Shown: positions 1-8,587 of the stretch, piece after piece | Layout of the letters: each line of letters starts with the position of its first letter | Numbering within the stretch: position 1 is the first letter of the stretch | Assembly (NCBI GenBank): GCA_016710935.1 | Contig: JADJTY010000015.1 | Location: 62,001 to 126,000 of the forward strand | Length of the DNA stretch: 64,000 nt | Direction: 5' to 3' | Source: Chitinophagaceae bacterium | Lineage (GTDB): Bacteria; Bacteroidota; Bacteroidia; Chitinophagales; Chitinophagaceae | The notes under the pieces: model-generated | What the model saw: the letters and a program-made list of their open reading frames with translations, nothing else | The model's database searches: none | Told to the model about the DNA's origin: nothing | Made by a program: the position numbers and the translations under genes

Positions 1-839
1 TCACGTACTTCATCCAGCGTGCTTTTAAAGCTTTCAACCAGGTGGTGCGGCAGTTTACGGATGAACCCCACGGTGTCGCTCAGCAAAAAAGGCGTTTGTT
101 CAAACACCACTTTACGGGTGGTGGTATCCAGCGTGGCAAATAATTTGTTTTCGGCAAAAACCTCGCTCTTGCTTAAAATATTCATCAGGGTTGATTTGCC
201 CACATTGGTATAACCCACCAGGGCCACCCTGATAAATTCGCCCCTGTCCTTACGCTGGGTGAAGGATTGTTTATCAATTTCGGCCAGGCGTTTGCGTAAC
301 AAGCCGATCTTGTCCTTCACAATACGGCGATCGGTTTCAATTTCCGTTTCACCCGGACCCCGGGTTCCAACACCGCCTCCCTGGCGTTCGAGGTGCTTCC
401 ACATTCCTTTTAACCTGGGTAATATATATTGATACTGTGCCAGCTCTACCTGGGTTTTGGCCTGGGCTGTTTGGGCCCTGCTGGCAAAGATGTCCAGTAT
501 CAGATCGCTGCGGTCGATCGTTTTAACATTGAGTTCTTTTTCTATATTCTGTATTTGAGATCCCGTTAATTCATCATCAAATATCACCAGGCTGATATTT
601 CCTTTTAGCAGGATGAATTGTTTGATCTCTTCCAGTTTTCCCTTACCCACAAATATCTTACTGTCGGGATGCGGCAGTTTTTGTGTAAATCTTTTTACAG
701 CTACCGCACCGGCGGTTTCGGCCAGAAAAGCCAGTTCATCCAGGTATTCGTTCACCATAGGCTCGGTTTGTTCTTTATAAACCAGCCCCACCAGTATAGC
801 CTGTTCTTCTTTCCTGATTATTTTTTTAGTTTCTATCAA
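1..839 (-). CDS. hflX: GTPase HflX, 3' part cut off by window edge
   Basis: HflX is a ribosome-associated GTPase that in other bacteria splits stalled or hibernating ribosomes. About 279 codons are visible. They show the N-terminal HflX domain (VGKGKLEEI region), the glycine-rich linker GGGVGTRGPGETEIETDRR, the P-loop VGYTNVGKST and the G3 motif DTVGFIRKLP. The G4/G5 motifs and C-terminal domain lie beyond the left edge. The start is a TTG at 837-839: an in-frame TAA sits three codons upstream and no ATG lies between, so TTG is the only reasonable choice. The family is usually 370-430 residues, so roughly a quarter to a third is missing. Identification is secure; the start is less so. Confidence 0.93.
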   Translation of the reverse strand, partial: MIETKKIIRKEEQAILVGLVYKEQTEPMVNEYLDELAFLAETAGAVAVKRFTQKLPHPDSKIFVGKGKLEEIKQFILLKGNISLVIFDDELTGSQIQNIEKELNVKTIDRSDLILDIFASRAQTAQAKTQVELAQYQYILPRLKGMWKHLERQGGGVGTRGPGETEIETDRRIVKDKIGLLRKRLAEIDKQSFTQRKDRGEFIRVALVGYTNVGKSTLMNILSKSEVFAENKLFATLDTTTRKVVFEQTPFLLSDTVGFIRKLPHHLVESFKSTLDEVR

Positions 840-886
840 TATTTTTTATTTAGTCTTATACAAATCAGATATTAACCTAATAAACG

Positions 887-975
887 CTGTCAGGTTGAGC
901 TTGTCGAAACCGGGGCCTTTTGGAAAAGAGCCTCATTTATTTGTGAACCCGCCTTCGACAAGCTCAGGCTGACAG
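887..975. repeat. Intergenic inverted repeat (TTCGACAAGCTCAG type)
   Basis: Arms at 887-908 and 954-975 pair at 20 of 22 positions, with a 45-nt spacer. The core TTCGACAAGCTCAG followed by GCTGACAG is a type of small dispersed element I recall from many Bacteroidota genomes. A half-copy core (CTCAGGCTGACA) recurs near 35646-35657. It lies between the start of hflX and the end of surA and could form a long hairpin in RNA. Confidence 0.75.
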
Positions 976-1028
976 TATAATTTTAATGTTTAATCGGTAT
1001 TATTTAACAAAGGTATTTAAAACCAAAA

Positions 1029-1051
1029 CGTTCCGGGTAAAATCCGGAACG
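1029..1051 (-). terminator. Rho-independent terminator after surA
   Basis: An 8-bp perfect stem (1029-1036 with 1044-1051, CGTTCCGG/CCGGAACG) and 7-nt loop is followed on the minus strand by TTTTGG. It is 28 nt beyond the surA stop codon. Confidence 0.8.
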
Positions 1052-1078
1052 CTTTTAAAAGTATTATCAGTTATTTAC

Positions 1079-2452
1079 TTAGTTTTTCAGGGGAGCTCCC
1101 GAAAGCCATTTTTTCATTTCCGGGCAGGCTTTATAATCATCATCCACCAGAATATAATAAGTGTTTACTTTTTTATTAAACCACTGCTCCAGTACTTCAT
1201 TCTTTTTTTCTTCCAGTGCACGTTGGGCAACACGGTTGTAATCGTCTTTTAAATTTTCCCTGTGCGGTTCTGTTCTTGTTTTTAAATAAGCGATGCGAAT
1301 GCCCTTTTTCCCACGCTCATCCATAAATTCGGAAGGGTGAGAATATTGTCCTACAGTAAGGTCTTTCAGCATGGCAACCATATCCTTATCAAGCTGGTCG
1401 ATGGTTACATAAGTGCTTCCATCTCTTCCCGTAATTTGCCCGGCGGTAAACTTACTTTGCTCATCGTCGCTGAACCTGGCAACGGCCGCGCCAAAATCCA
1501 TTTTACCGGCAACCAGTAAATCACGGATTGAATCCAGTTTTTTGGTGCCTTCCTTCATTTCAAATGAGGTAACCTGCGGGATAAGCAGCAAATGCCTTAC
1601 CGAAGCATCATCACCGGCACGGCTAACCAGTTGCATAATATGATAACCAAATCTTGTTTTAAACGGGTTGGAAACCTGCCCCGGCTTTAAAGTGAATGCC
1701 TTACCAAGCCATACGGGATCAAGTTCTTTTGAATAACGGTTAACATCATATTGTCCGCCGGTTTCTTTACTACCGGGGTCCATGGTGTAAATACTTGCCA
1801 GTGAGGCAAAATCCTGTTTTCCGGATTCGATCTGTTCTTTAAATCCTTTTAACTGCTCCATGGCATATTCTTCAGCATCACGGTGTGCCTTGGGGTACAT
1901 AACGATCTGGCTTATTTCCACTTCACTTTCGTACAGGTATAAACTGTCTGTTGGGATCTTTTTGAAATATTCGTTTACTTCTTTAGGCGTGATGCGTACA
2001 TTTTCCACCACTTTGTTACGCATGGCCCTGGCCAGTTCCTGATCGCGTATGGGTTCCCTGAAATCTTCTTTAAGCTGGTAAATGGTTTTTCCGGCAACTT
2101 TTTCCAGTTCATCTTTTGAGCCAAACTGGGCTACAAAGCCCCTTACCTTGTTATCAATAATGGTTTCTACTTCTTCGTCTGTAACCGGCAGTGAATCTTT
2201 TTGAGCCTGAAGCACCAGGGCTTTAATTCCCATGGCCTGTTCCAGCATTGCACAGCGTGCATTATCGGGGATTTCAATATTTTGACGCTGCATATCAATA
2301 ATACTGTTTTCGATATCGCTTTTTAAAACAACCTTGTCGCCAACCACGGCTACGATCTTATCGGCTATAATTTTCTTAGGCTGACTGTTTTGCGCTAATG
2401 ATGCAGATACAAAAACGAAAGATGTAATTAATAACAGTAAATAATTTTTCAT
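1079..2452 (-). CDS. surA: Periplasmic peptidyl-prolyl isomerase, SurA-like
   Basis: A secreted chaperone/isomerase for outer-membrane proteins. The 457-residue product starts with a signal peptide (MKNYLLLLITSFVFVSASLAQ, cleavage after LAQ), then a SurA N-terminal helical domain (IVAVVGDKVVLKSDIE) and two parvulin domains. The first is centred on FASLASIYTMDPGSKETGG and ends with RFGYHIMQLV; the second is more diverged (DFGAAVARFSDDE). An in-frame start 33 nt upstream would place 11 extra residues before the signal peptide, so the ATG at 2450-2452 is preferred. The gene lies downstream of infB on the same strand with 175 nt between, containing a hairpin and a likely promoter, so it is probably a separate unit. 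Confidence 0.9.
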   Translation of the reverse strand: MKNYLLLLITSFVFVSASLAQNSQPKKIIADKIVAVVGDKVVLKSDIENSIIDMQRQNIEIPDNARCAMLEQAMGIKALVLQAQKDSLPVTDEEVETIIDNKVRGFVAQFGSKDELEKVAGKTIYQLKEDFREPIRDQELARAMRNKVVENVRITPKEVNEYFKKIPTDSLYLYESEVEISQIVMYPKAHRDAEEYAMEQLKGFKEQIESGKQDFASLASIYTMDPGSKETGGQYDVNRYSKELDPVWLGKAFTLKPGQVSNPFKTRFGYHIMQLVSRAGDDASVRHLLLIPQVTSFEMKEGTKKLDSIRDLLVAGKMDFGAAVARFSDDEQSKFTAGQITGRDGSTYVTIDQLDKDMVAMLKDLTVGQYSHPSEFMDERGKKGIRIAYLKTRTEPHRENLKDDYNRVAQRALEEKKNEVLEQWFNKKVNTYYILVDDDYKACPEMKKWLSGAPLKN

Positions 2453-2482
2453 CAAAATAATTTTATAGAAACAGAACAGTAT

Positions 2483-2490
2483 CAAAAATA
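2483..2490 (-). promoter_or_regulatory. -7 box (TATTTTTG) upstream of surA
   Basis: TATTTTTG on the minus strand fits the Bacteroidota TAnnTTTG -7 consensus and lies 30 nt before the surA ATG. No TTTG is found at the usual -33 spacing, so support is partial. Confidence 0.45.
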
Positions 2491-2546
2491 AACCTCTGTT
2501 CTGTGATCCTGCTGCGGCAGGAGTTCATTTAACAAAAGATTGAGAT

Positions 2547-2625
2547 AAGCTGCAAGGGGAGTAGCTACAAGGGTAGAAATCCTGATTTAAATACTTGCCC
2601 CCTTGTAGCTTGAGTCTTGCAGCTT
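2547..2625. repeat. Long imperfect hairpin between infB and surA
   Basis: Left arm 2547-2573 and right arm 2600-2625 pair over 10 outer and 11 inner bases (AAGCTGCAAG with CTTGCAGCTT; AGCTACAAGGG with CCCTTGTAGCT), separated by a small internal loop. The right arm ends only 2 nt from the infB stop codon. It may terminate or stabilise the infB message, or be a dispersed repeat. Confidence 0.55.
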
Positions 2626-2627
2626 TC

Positions 2628-5474
2628 TTACAGCGTTCGTTTCACTTCAATTTCTTCAAATGCCTCCACTATATCACCAACTTTTATATCGTTGTAGTTT
2701 CTTATCGTTAAACCACACTCCATACTGGAGGTAACTTCTTTAGCATCATCTTTAAATCTTTTCAAACTACCCAGCTCGCCGGTAAATATTACAATACCAT
2801 CCCGGATAAGCCTGATGCGGTTGTTCCTGGCCATTTTTCCATCCAGTACAAAACAACCTGCCACGCTGGCTTTATCAAATTTGTATACTTCCCTAATCTC
2901 CACATTAGCCAGTATTTTTTCTTCAACACTTGGCTCCAGCATACCTTCCATCGCACTCTTGATCTCTTCAATAGCATTGTAAATAATAGAGTATAGTTTG
3001 ATCTGTATGGCTTCCTGTTCGGCTAATTTAGCTGCCTGCATGGATGGCCTTACATTAAAACCAATAATGATGGCATCGGATGCATTTGCCAGGGTAACAT
3101 CACTTTCGGTAATGGCACCCACGGCTTTATGAATCACTTTAATTACAATTTCGGCAGTACTTAATTTTTGTAAAGAGTCACTTAGTGCTTCTACAGAACC
3201 ATCCACATCGCCCTTAATAATTACATTCAGTTCTTTAAAGCTTCCCAGCGCCAAACGACGACCGATCTCATCCAGTGTAATATGTTTCCTTGCACGCATT
3301 CCCTGTTCACGTAAAAGCTGTCCGCGTTTATACGCATTTGCCCTGGCATCACTTTCGTTTTCGTACACTTTAAAGGTTTCGCCTGCCTGTGGTGCACCGT
3401 TCAATCCCAATATTAATACGGGGGTTGAAGGAGGAGCTACATCTTCCCGCTGGTTTCTTTCATTATACATGGCTTTAACCTTGCCGAAGTATTGACCAGA
3501 AACGATCATATCGCCTACCTTTAATGTTCCGTTTTGAACAAGAATGGTGGCAACATAACCACGGCCTTTATCAAGCGTAGCTTCAATTACAGTACCGTTG
3601 GCTTCTCTTTTTGGGTTTGCCTTTAATTCCAGGATATCTGTTTCAAGCAATATTTTTTCCATCAACAACTCAATATTCTGACCGTTTTTAGCACTGATCT
3701 CCTGGCTCTGGTATTTACCACCCCAGCTTTCAACCAATACATTCATACCAGAAAGCTGTTCTTTAATTTTTTCGGGATTGGCACCATCTTTATCCATTTT
3801 GTTAATGGCAAATATCATGGGCACATTTGCCGCCTGTGCATGCGAAATGGCTTCTTTGGTTTGTGGCATTACTGCATCATCGGCAGCCACCACAATCACC
3901 GCAATATCGGTAACCTTGGCACCACGTGCCCTCATGGCCGTAAAGGCCTCGTGACCCGGCGTATCCAGGAATGTAATATTTCTGCCGTCGGGTAATGTTA
4001 CTTCATAAGCACCAATATGCTGTGTAATACCACCTGCCTCGCCCGCAATCACATTAGTGTTGCGTATATAATCGAGCAATGAAGTTTTACCGTGATCTAC
4101 GTGACCCATGATGGTTACAATAGGAGCCCTTGGTTTCAGATCTTCTTCACTGTCTTCTTCATCATCATTATCCAGATCACCGGCATCTTCCACCCCTATA
4201 AATTCCACTTCAAAATTAAACTCGCTTGCCACCAGTTCGATCACATCCGCTTCCAGGCGCTGGTTAATGGAAACCATGATACCCAGGTTCATACACTTGC
4301 TGATAATATCTGCAAAGCTTACATCCATTAAACCTGCCAGCTCGCTAACCGAGATGTACTCGGTAACCTGCAGCTTGTTGCTTTCTTCACTGGTACCAGC
4401 CTGTTCAGCATGTTCATCTCTTTTTGCTTTACGGTATTTTGCTTTTAAGCTTTTTCCGCGGCCTCCGGCACCGGCAAGTTTTGCCTGTGTTTCTTTTAGT
4501 TTATCCTGAATTTCTTTTGCGTCAATTACTTTATCCTCTCTGCGCCCGGTTCCCGGCGTGCCTGTTGCCGGCCTGTTAAACCTGCCGCCACCGGCCCTGT
4601 TTGATGCCCCGGTTCCGGTTGTGCTGCCTCCCGGTCTCCTGTTTTGTGTTGAAGGTTGAGCAGGGGTAGAGACTCCCGGCTTCTTTTCCATTGGAATACG
4701 CTTACGCTTGCGCTTTTCGTCAATGCTGCCTTTTTTGGGCCTGGTATCATTATCTACAGGTAATTCAATTTTACCCATGATCTTGGGGCCCTGTAATTTC
4801 TTAGCTTTTATATTTTCAATAACCGGAGCAGCGTCTTCTTCTTTTACTTCCGGTACAATTTTTACTTCTTCTGCTTTTACTTCAACAGGAATTACTTTTT
4901 TAGCTTCAGCTTCAACCGGTATTTCTTCCTCCTTAACCTTATCTGTTGTTTTTTCTGTGGCTTTTTTTGCTGATTTTTTAGGCCTTGTAGAAGAATCGAT
5001 TTTATCAAGGTCTATTTTATCAAGCACTTTAGGCGTTTCCAACTCGGGCGCTTCAATTTTTGTTACTTCTGTAGCCTTTACTTCTTCTGCTTTTGCAATT
5101 TCCTTTACGGGTTCAACTACTTCAGCAACAACAACAGGCTCTGCCGGCTTGGGTTCTTCTGCCGGTTTTACTTTTGTTTCTCCACCGGATCCTGCGGATT
5201 TTTTAGTGAATGAAAGATCCTGCTCGTCTTTTTTCTTCTTAATATCGCCTGCGCTGGCTCCTTTGGGAAGATCGATCTGCATCGCTTTTTCGTGCTGCAC
5301 TTTATCCTGCTGAAACTCCGACTGCAAAATACGGTACATGGTCTCCGTTAATTTTGTTGTAGGCTTCAGTTCTTCACTGATACCCTTAGACACAAGGAAA
5401 TCTATCAAGGTATTGGTACCTATATTAAATTCCTTGGCCGCAGCCATTAACCTTGGTGTTGCTATTTCTGACAT
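2628..5474 (-). CDS. infB: Translation initiation factor IF-2
   Basis: IF-2 is the GTPase that places initiator tRNA on the ribosome. The 948-residue product has an N-terminal IF2_N helix bundle (MSEIATPRLMAAAKEFNIG), a long Lys/Glu/Pro/Ala-rich linker to about residue 330, a second IF2_N-like domain (VTEYISVSELAGLMDVSF), then the G domain with GHVDHGKT near residue 456, DTPGHEAF and NKMD, followed by domains II to IV. The open frame extends to 5579 and would overlap nusA, but homologues begin at the MSEIATPRL methionine, so the ATG at 5472-5474 is chosen. That leaves 91 nt after nusA. It is the last gene of a rimP-nusA-infB run, a conserved bacterial arrangement. Confidence 0.97.
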   Translation of the reverse strand: MSEIATPRLMAAAKEFNIGTNTLIDFLVSKGISEELKPTTKLTETMYRILQSEFQQDKVQHEKAMQIDLPKGASAGDIKKKKDEQDLSFTKKSAGSGGETKVKPAEEPKPAEPVVVAEVVEPVKEIAKAEEVKATEVTKIEAPELETPKVLDKIDLDKIDSSTRPKKSAKKATEKTTDKVKEEEIPVEAEAKKVIPVEVKAEEVKIVPEVKEEDAAPVIENIKAKKLQGPKIMGKIELPVDNDTRPKKGSIDEKRKRKRIPMEKKPGVSTPAQPSTQNRRPGGSTTGTGASNRAGGGRFNRPATGTPGTGRREDKVIDAKEIQDKLKETQAKLAGAGGRGKSLKAKYRKAKRDEHAEQAGTSEESNKLQVTEYISVSELAGLMDVSFADIISKCMNLGIMVSINQRLEADVIELVASEFNFEVEFIGVEDAGDLDNDDEEDSEEDLKPRAPIVTIMGHVDHGKTSLLDYIRNTNVIAGEAGGITQHIGAYEVTLPDGRNITFLDTPGHEAFTAMRARGAKVTDIAVIVVAADDAVMPQTKEAISHAQAANVPMIFAINKMDKDGANPEKIKEQLSGMNVLVESWGGKYQSQEISAKNGQNIELLMEKILLETDILELKANPKREANGTVIEATLDKGRGYVATILVQNGTLKVGDMIVSGQYFGKVKAMYNERNQREDVAPPSTPVLILGLNGAPQAGETFKVYENESDARANAYKRGQLLREQGMRARKHITLDEIGRRLALGSFKELNVIIKGDVDGSVEALSDSLQKLSTAEIVIKVIHKAVGAITESDVTLANASDAIIIGFNVRPSMQAAKLAEQEAIQIKLYSIIYNAIEEIKSAMEGMLEPSVEEKILANVEIREVYKFDKASVAGCFVLDGKMARNNRIRLIRDGIVIFTGELGSLKRFKDDAKEVTSSMECGLTIRNYNDIKVGDIVEAFEEIEVKRTL

Positions 5475-5565
5475 TCTTTTTTTTGTTTGCCCGGTATTAA
5501 AAAAGGGGCTGATTTTTCTTTTGAGTATTCTAAATAAACCTTCGCTGTAATTTAAAATCCTGTTC

Positions 5566-6816
5566 TTATTCTTTTCCAAATTCTTCAGTCAATATTCTTC
5601 TTACGTCTTCAATTGTTTCTTTTTCCAGGTCTGTTCTGCGTTCCAGTTCTTCGGCTGTTAATTCCAGTACTGAACGGCCGGTATCGCAACCCACTCTTTT
5701 CAACTCATCAATAACCCATGATTCAATTTCATCTGTAAATTCATCCAGGTCAATATCAAATTCTTCTACCTCTCCTTCATTATCACGGAATACATCAATT
5801 TCATAGCCTGTCAGTTCGCAGGCCAGTTTGATATTTACCCCTCTGCGGCCAATCGCCAGCGATACCTGGTCGGGTTTTAGATATACATTAGCGTGCATTT
5901 TTTCATTATCCAGTTCCATACTGGTAATTTTTGCAGGCGTTAATGAACGCTGTATCATTAGCTGGGTATTACTGGTCCAGTTAATAACATCAATATTTTC
6001 GTTCTTTAACTCCCGCACTATACCATGTATACGGCTTCCTTTCATACCCACACAGGCTCCAACCGGATCAATCCTGTCGTCGTAACTTTCTACAGCCACT
6101 TTTGCCCTTTCGCCCGGATCACGTACGATCTTCTTAACAACAATCAGGCCGTCAAAAATTTCAGGCACTTCAATTTCCAGTAATTTTTCGAGGAAAGAAG
6201 GGCTGGTTCTTGAAATGATGATGATAGCCTGGCTATTCTTTAATTCTACTTTTTTTACAACGCCACGTACACTTTCGCCTTTCTTAAAATAATCGGTTGG
6301 TATCTGTTCAGATTTAGGCAGCAACATTTCATTGCCTTCCTCATCCAGCAGCAATACTTCTTTTTTCCAAACCTGGTAAACTTCACCACTCACAATTTCA
6401 CCAACACGTTCTTCGTATTTTTTTATCAGTATATTTTTCTTCAGGTCGTTGATACGTGCAGCCAGTGTTTGTTTACCTGCTAAAATAGCACGACGGCCAA
6501 ACTCTTTCTGTATGTCAACTTCTTCGTACAGTTCTTCACCAACCTGGTAATCGGGCTCTATTTTAATGGCGTCTTTGTACTCAATTTCGGTAAGGGTATT
6601 GTACAGATCATCATCATCAACAATGGTACGGCGACGGAAGATCTCCAGATCACCTTTTTGATCGTTCACAATAACGTCGAAACATTCGTCGCTACCATAT
6701 TTTTTGCGGATGAGTGTTTTAAACACATCTTCCATAACCTTCATCAGCGTAGGCCGATCAATGTTTTCCGCATCTTTAAATTCCTGAAAGGAGTCAATTA
6801 AATTAATACTTGCCAT
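5566..6816 (-). CDS. nusA: Transcription termination/antitermination protein NusA
   Basis: NusA binds RNA polymerase and modulates pausing, termination and antitermination. The 416-residue product has the N-terminal polymerase-binding domain, an S1 domain starting near GEIVSGEVYQVW (about residue 138), and two KH domains, the first with DPVGACVGMKGSRI and the second with VSLAIGRRGVNIKLA. The C-terminal acidic repeats of enterobacterial NusA are absent; instead there is a short helical tail, as expected in this phylum. It lies between rimP and infB. Confidence 0.96.
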   Translation of the reverse strand: MASINLIDSFQEFKDAENIDRPTLMKVMEDVFKTLIRKKYGSDECFDVIVNDQKGDLEIFRRRTIVDDDDLYNTLTEIEYKDAIKIEPDYQVGEELYEEVDIQKEFGRRAILAGKQTLAARINDLKKNILIKKYEERVGEIVSGEVYQVWKKEVLLLDEEGNEMLLPKSEQIPTDYFKKGESVRGVVKKVELKNSQAIIIISRTSPSFLEKLLEIEVPEIFDGLIVVKKIVRDPGERAKVAVESYDDRIDPVGACVGMKGSRIHGIVRELKNENIDVINWTSNTQLMIQRSLTPAKITSMELDNEKMHANVYLKPDQVSLAIGRRGVNIKLACELTGYEIDVFRDNEGEVEEFDIDLDEFTDEIESWVIDELKRVGCDTGRSVLELTAEELERRTDLEKETIEDVRRILTEEFGKE

Positions 6817-6840
6817 ATTCCGCTCCGGCTACTTTCCCGA

Positions 6841-6858
6841 TCCCGATAGCTATCGGGA
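6841..6858. repeat. Perfect 18-bp palindrome TCCCGATAGCTATCGGGA
   Basis: The 18 bases are identical to their reverse complement. They lie in the 82-nt gap between rimP and nusA, so a hairpin would form in the operon mRNA just upstream of nusA. Shorter TCCCGA...TCGGGA hairpins recur at about 17504-17519 and 43169-43186. Confidence 0.7.
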
Positions 6859-6898
6859 CAGGATTTTTCCCCGCCGGGGTTGGGGTTTTATTTAATAA

Positions 6899-7363
6899 TT
6901 AGAACTTTATCTGCACTTTGGTTTGCTTAATCATGTCAAAAGGTATTGCTTCTGTTTTCACAACCGCTTTCTTCCCTTTTCCTTCTGTGTATTCTATTGT
7001 AACATTTTCTTCAGTAACCGCTGTAAGTTTTCCTTCTTTCCTGGTATCATCATTCATGATCAGTTCCACATCCCTGCCAATATTCTTTTGGTATTGCCTC
7101 AACAGTTTCAGGGGCTCATCCAATCCCGGACTGCTTACTTCCAGTGAAAAATCGCCTTCGGGATACATGCCCATCTCCTCCATGATCTTATACAAGGCTC
7201 GATTTATTTTAATACATTTATCTATACCCAGTCCGCTATCGGCATCTAAATATATTTTAAAATTATTGGTTGGTTTTATTTTAATGGAAACCAGAAAAAT
7301 ATCCTCCTTCAATAAGGGTATGATCAACTTTTCAACCGCCTGTATTTGTGTATCCTGAGTCAT
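6899..7363 (-). CDS. rimP: Ribosome maturation factor RimP
   Basis: RimP assists 30S subunit maturation. The 154-residue product fits the family, with an N-terminal alpha/beta domain (DSGLGIDKCIKINRAL, then EVSSPGLDEPL) and a C-terminal SH3-like barrel (GKLTAVTEENVTIEY). A start 24 nt upstream would add MAFPSSFI; the ATG at 7361-7363 (MTQDTQIQ) is preferred because homologues begin there. It is the first gene of the rimP-nusA-infB cluster, with a good promoter upstream. Confidence 0.94.
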   Translation of the reverse strand: MTQDTQIQAVEKLIIPLLKEDIFLVSIKIKPTNNFKIYLDADSGLGIDKCIKINRALYKIMEEMGMYPEGDFSLEVSSPGLDEPLKLLRQYQKNIGRDVELIMNDDTRKEGKLTAVTEENVTIEYTEGKGKKAVVKTEAIPFDMIKQTKVQIKF

Positions 7364-7417
7364 GATAAAAGAAGAAGGGAACGCCACCGTTCCCTTCTAT
7401 TGCTTCTTTGTCCGGTG

Positions 7418-7449
7418 CAAATATACATCATGAACCCTTAATTGCCAAA
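7418..7449 (-). promoter_or_regulatory. Promoter of the rimP-nusA-infB cluster
   Basis: On the minus strand TTTG (7446-7449) is followed 20 nt later by TATATTTG (7418-7425), an excellent match to the Bacteroidota TTTG-N19/20-TAnnTTTG promoter. The expected transcript start is about 50 nt before the rimP ATG. Confidence 0.7.
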
Positions 7450-7515
7450 ATGTATGTTGTTTATATGACTTTTTACCGTTTTTAAAATTTAACAGGCTTC
7501 AATTTAATAGATTAA

Positions 7516-7523
7516 TAACTTTG
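7516..7523 (+). promoter_or_regulatory. -7 box (TAACTTTG) abutting the DUF4834 gene
   Basis: TAACTTTG matches TAnnTTTG and ends one base before ATGATG. Transcription would begin at or inside the first codons, so the second ATG (7528) may be the true, leaderless start. Confidence 0.55.
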
Positions 7524-7524
7524 T

Positions 7525-7794
7525 ATGATGCTAAAAGTAATATTCGAGCTGTTTGTGTTATACCTGGTATATAAACTGATCTTTGATTTTATTATACCCG
7601 TGTACCAGACTACCAAACAGGTTAATAAAAAAATGGGGGAAATGCAGAGCAAAATGAATGATCAATTCAACCAGCCCGCAGGATCCCGTGGACAGTCCGC
7701 AGGATCCGGTGGGCAATCAAACACCAGTAATGCTACAGAAAAGGCTACCCGGCCTGCTAAGGAAGATTATATAGAATTTGAGGAAGTTAAGTAG
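7525..7794 (+). CDS. DUF4834 family small membrane protein
   Basis: An 89-residue protein of unknown function, recognised from the family pattern: one N-terminal membrane helix (about residues 3-28, rich in Leu, Val, Phe and Tyr), a low-complexity Gln/Gly/Ser linker and an acidic tail ending YIEFEEVK, matching the EYVDYEEVK-like end of DUF4834 proteins. The linker (PAGSRGQSAGSGGQS) is encoded by two tandem 21-nt units containing GCAGGATCC, so it may have grown from a repeat. The -7 box touching the first ATG suggests that translation starts at the second ATG (7528). It is transcribed away from rimP. Confidence 0.75.
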   Translation: MMLKVIFELFVLYLVYKLIFDFIIPVYQTTKQVNKKMGEMQSKMNDQFNQPAGSRGQSAGSGGQSNTSNATEKATRPAKEDYIEFEEVK

Positions 7795-7852
7795 AGGACA
7801 ATTGGCAATTGGCAAAAACGCAATTGGCAAAGAACAAAATCAACTTTAGTCA

Positions 7853-8479
7853 TTATATTGAATCAATATCCAACAATTCTATCCTTTCTGTTGGTAAAAG
7901 ATGATGGGTTTTAAATCCCAGTTGCTGTGCCGTTTCAATATTTATCAGGGTGTCATCTATAAACAGCGTTTCTGCTGCCAACAGGTTTTCATCTTTCAAT
8001 GCAAACTCAAAAATGCCGGCACCGGGTTTTCTCAACCCCACTTCGTTACTATACCAGGCTTTATTGAAATAGTCATCCAGCAAGGGTTTACCGGTTTGAT
8101 GAGTAAAAAGCTTTTTAAAATACTTTAAATGAATACTGTTGGTATTGCTTAACAGATACAGTTTATAATCTGCAGCTAATTTTTCCAGCAATGAAAGGCT
8201 TTCCACCCTGAAGTCCAGAATAAGGGCGTTCCAGGCATCGTCAATTGCTGCTTCGGTGATCTCTTGTGTTGTCCGTTTTTTTACGGCTTCATAAAATTCA
8301 GTTTCCGTTAAGCGTCCGGTCTCCAGTTTTGCAAACAGCTCGTCAGCCTTAAACTGCGAAAACATATTCTCAAAGTTTTGTAAGCCCAGTTTTTCAAAGG
8401 CATCAATGGTCTTTTGAAAATCCAGGTTGAGCAAAACACCACCCAGGTCGAAAATTATATTTTTTGTTTGTGCCATCAT
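7853..8479 (-). CDS. HAD-superfamily hydrolase (YihX/epoxide-hydrolase-N-like)
   Basis: A probable small-molecule phosphatase of 208 residues. HAD motifs are in order: motif I FDLGGVLLNLD near the N-terminus (nucleophile Asp; the usual second Asp is replaced by Gly, as is normal in this subgroup), motif II LLSNTNSIH, motif III lysine in GLRKPGAGIF and motif IV LFIDDTLINI. The helical cap lies between motifs I and II. The substrate cannot be told from sequence; glucose-1-phosphate-like sugar phosphates are a family precedent. The gene follows the tRNA on the same strand, but a terminator lies between them. Confidence 0.88.
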   Translation of the reverse strand: MMAQTKNIIFDLGGVLLNLDFQKTIDAFEKLGLQNFENMFSQFKADELFAKLETGRLTETEFYEAVKKRTTQEITEAAIDDAWNALILDFRVESLSLLEKLAADYKLYLLSNTNSIHLKYFKKLFTHQTGKPLLDDYFNKAWYSNEVGLRKPGAGIFEFALKDENLLAAETLFIDDTLINIETAQQLGFKTHHLLPTERIELLDIDSI

Positions 8480-8482
8480 ATT

Positions 8483-8510
8483 AAAAAAGCGTTCCGGCTT
8501 TCGGAACGCT
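8483..8510 (-). terminator. Rho-independent terminator after the tRNA
   Basis: A 9-bp stem (8488-8496 with 8502-8510, AGCGTTCCG/CGGAACGCT) and 5-nt loop is followed on the minus strand by TTTTTT. It directly follows the tRNA 3' end and precedes the HAD gene. Confidence 0.85.
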
Positions 8511-8513
8511 TTG

Positions 8514-8587
8514 TGGGCCCACCTGGGCTCGAACCAGGGACCACCTGATTATGAGTCAGGTGCTCTAACCAACTGAGCTATAGGCCC
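8514..8587 (-). tRNA. tRNA with CAU anticodon (Ile2 favoured over Met)
   Basis: A full cloverleaf of 74 nt to the discriminator A. The acceptor stem is GGGCCTA/TGGGCCC, the D arm starts AGCTCAGTTGG, the anticodon stem is CCTGA/TCAGG with loop CTCATAA (anticodon CAT), and the T arm contains GGTTCGAGCC. CCA is not encoded in full (A-C follows). CAU is read as Met or, after lysidine modification, as Ile. Acceptor pairs C4-G69 and C5-G68 are the TilS recognition pairs described for E. coli tRNA-Ile2 and differ from elongator Met, so Ile2 is favoured, without certainty. Two G-C pairs close the stem, so it is not a typical initiator. Confidence 0.9.

Noticed and set aside
4708..5313. A 201-codon plus-strand frame opposite infB
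   Set aside because: It is the antisense of the Lys/Glu-rich linker of IF-2; its Ser/Phe-rich composition is the expected by-product of that repeat, not a gene.
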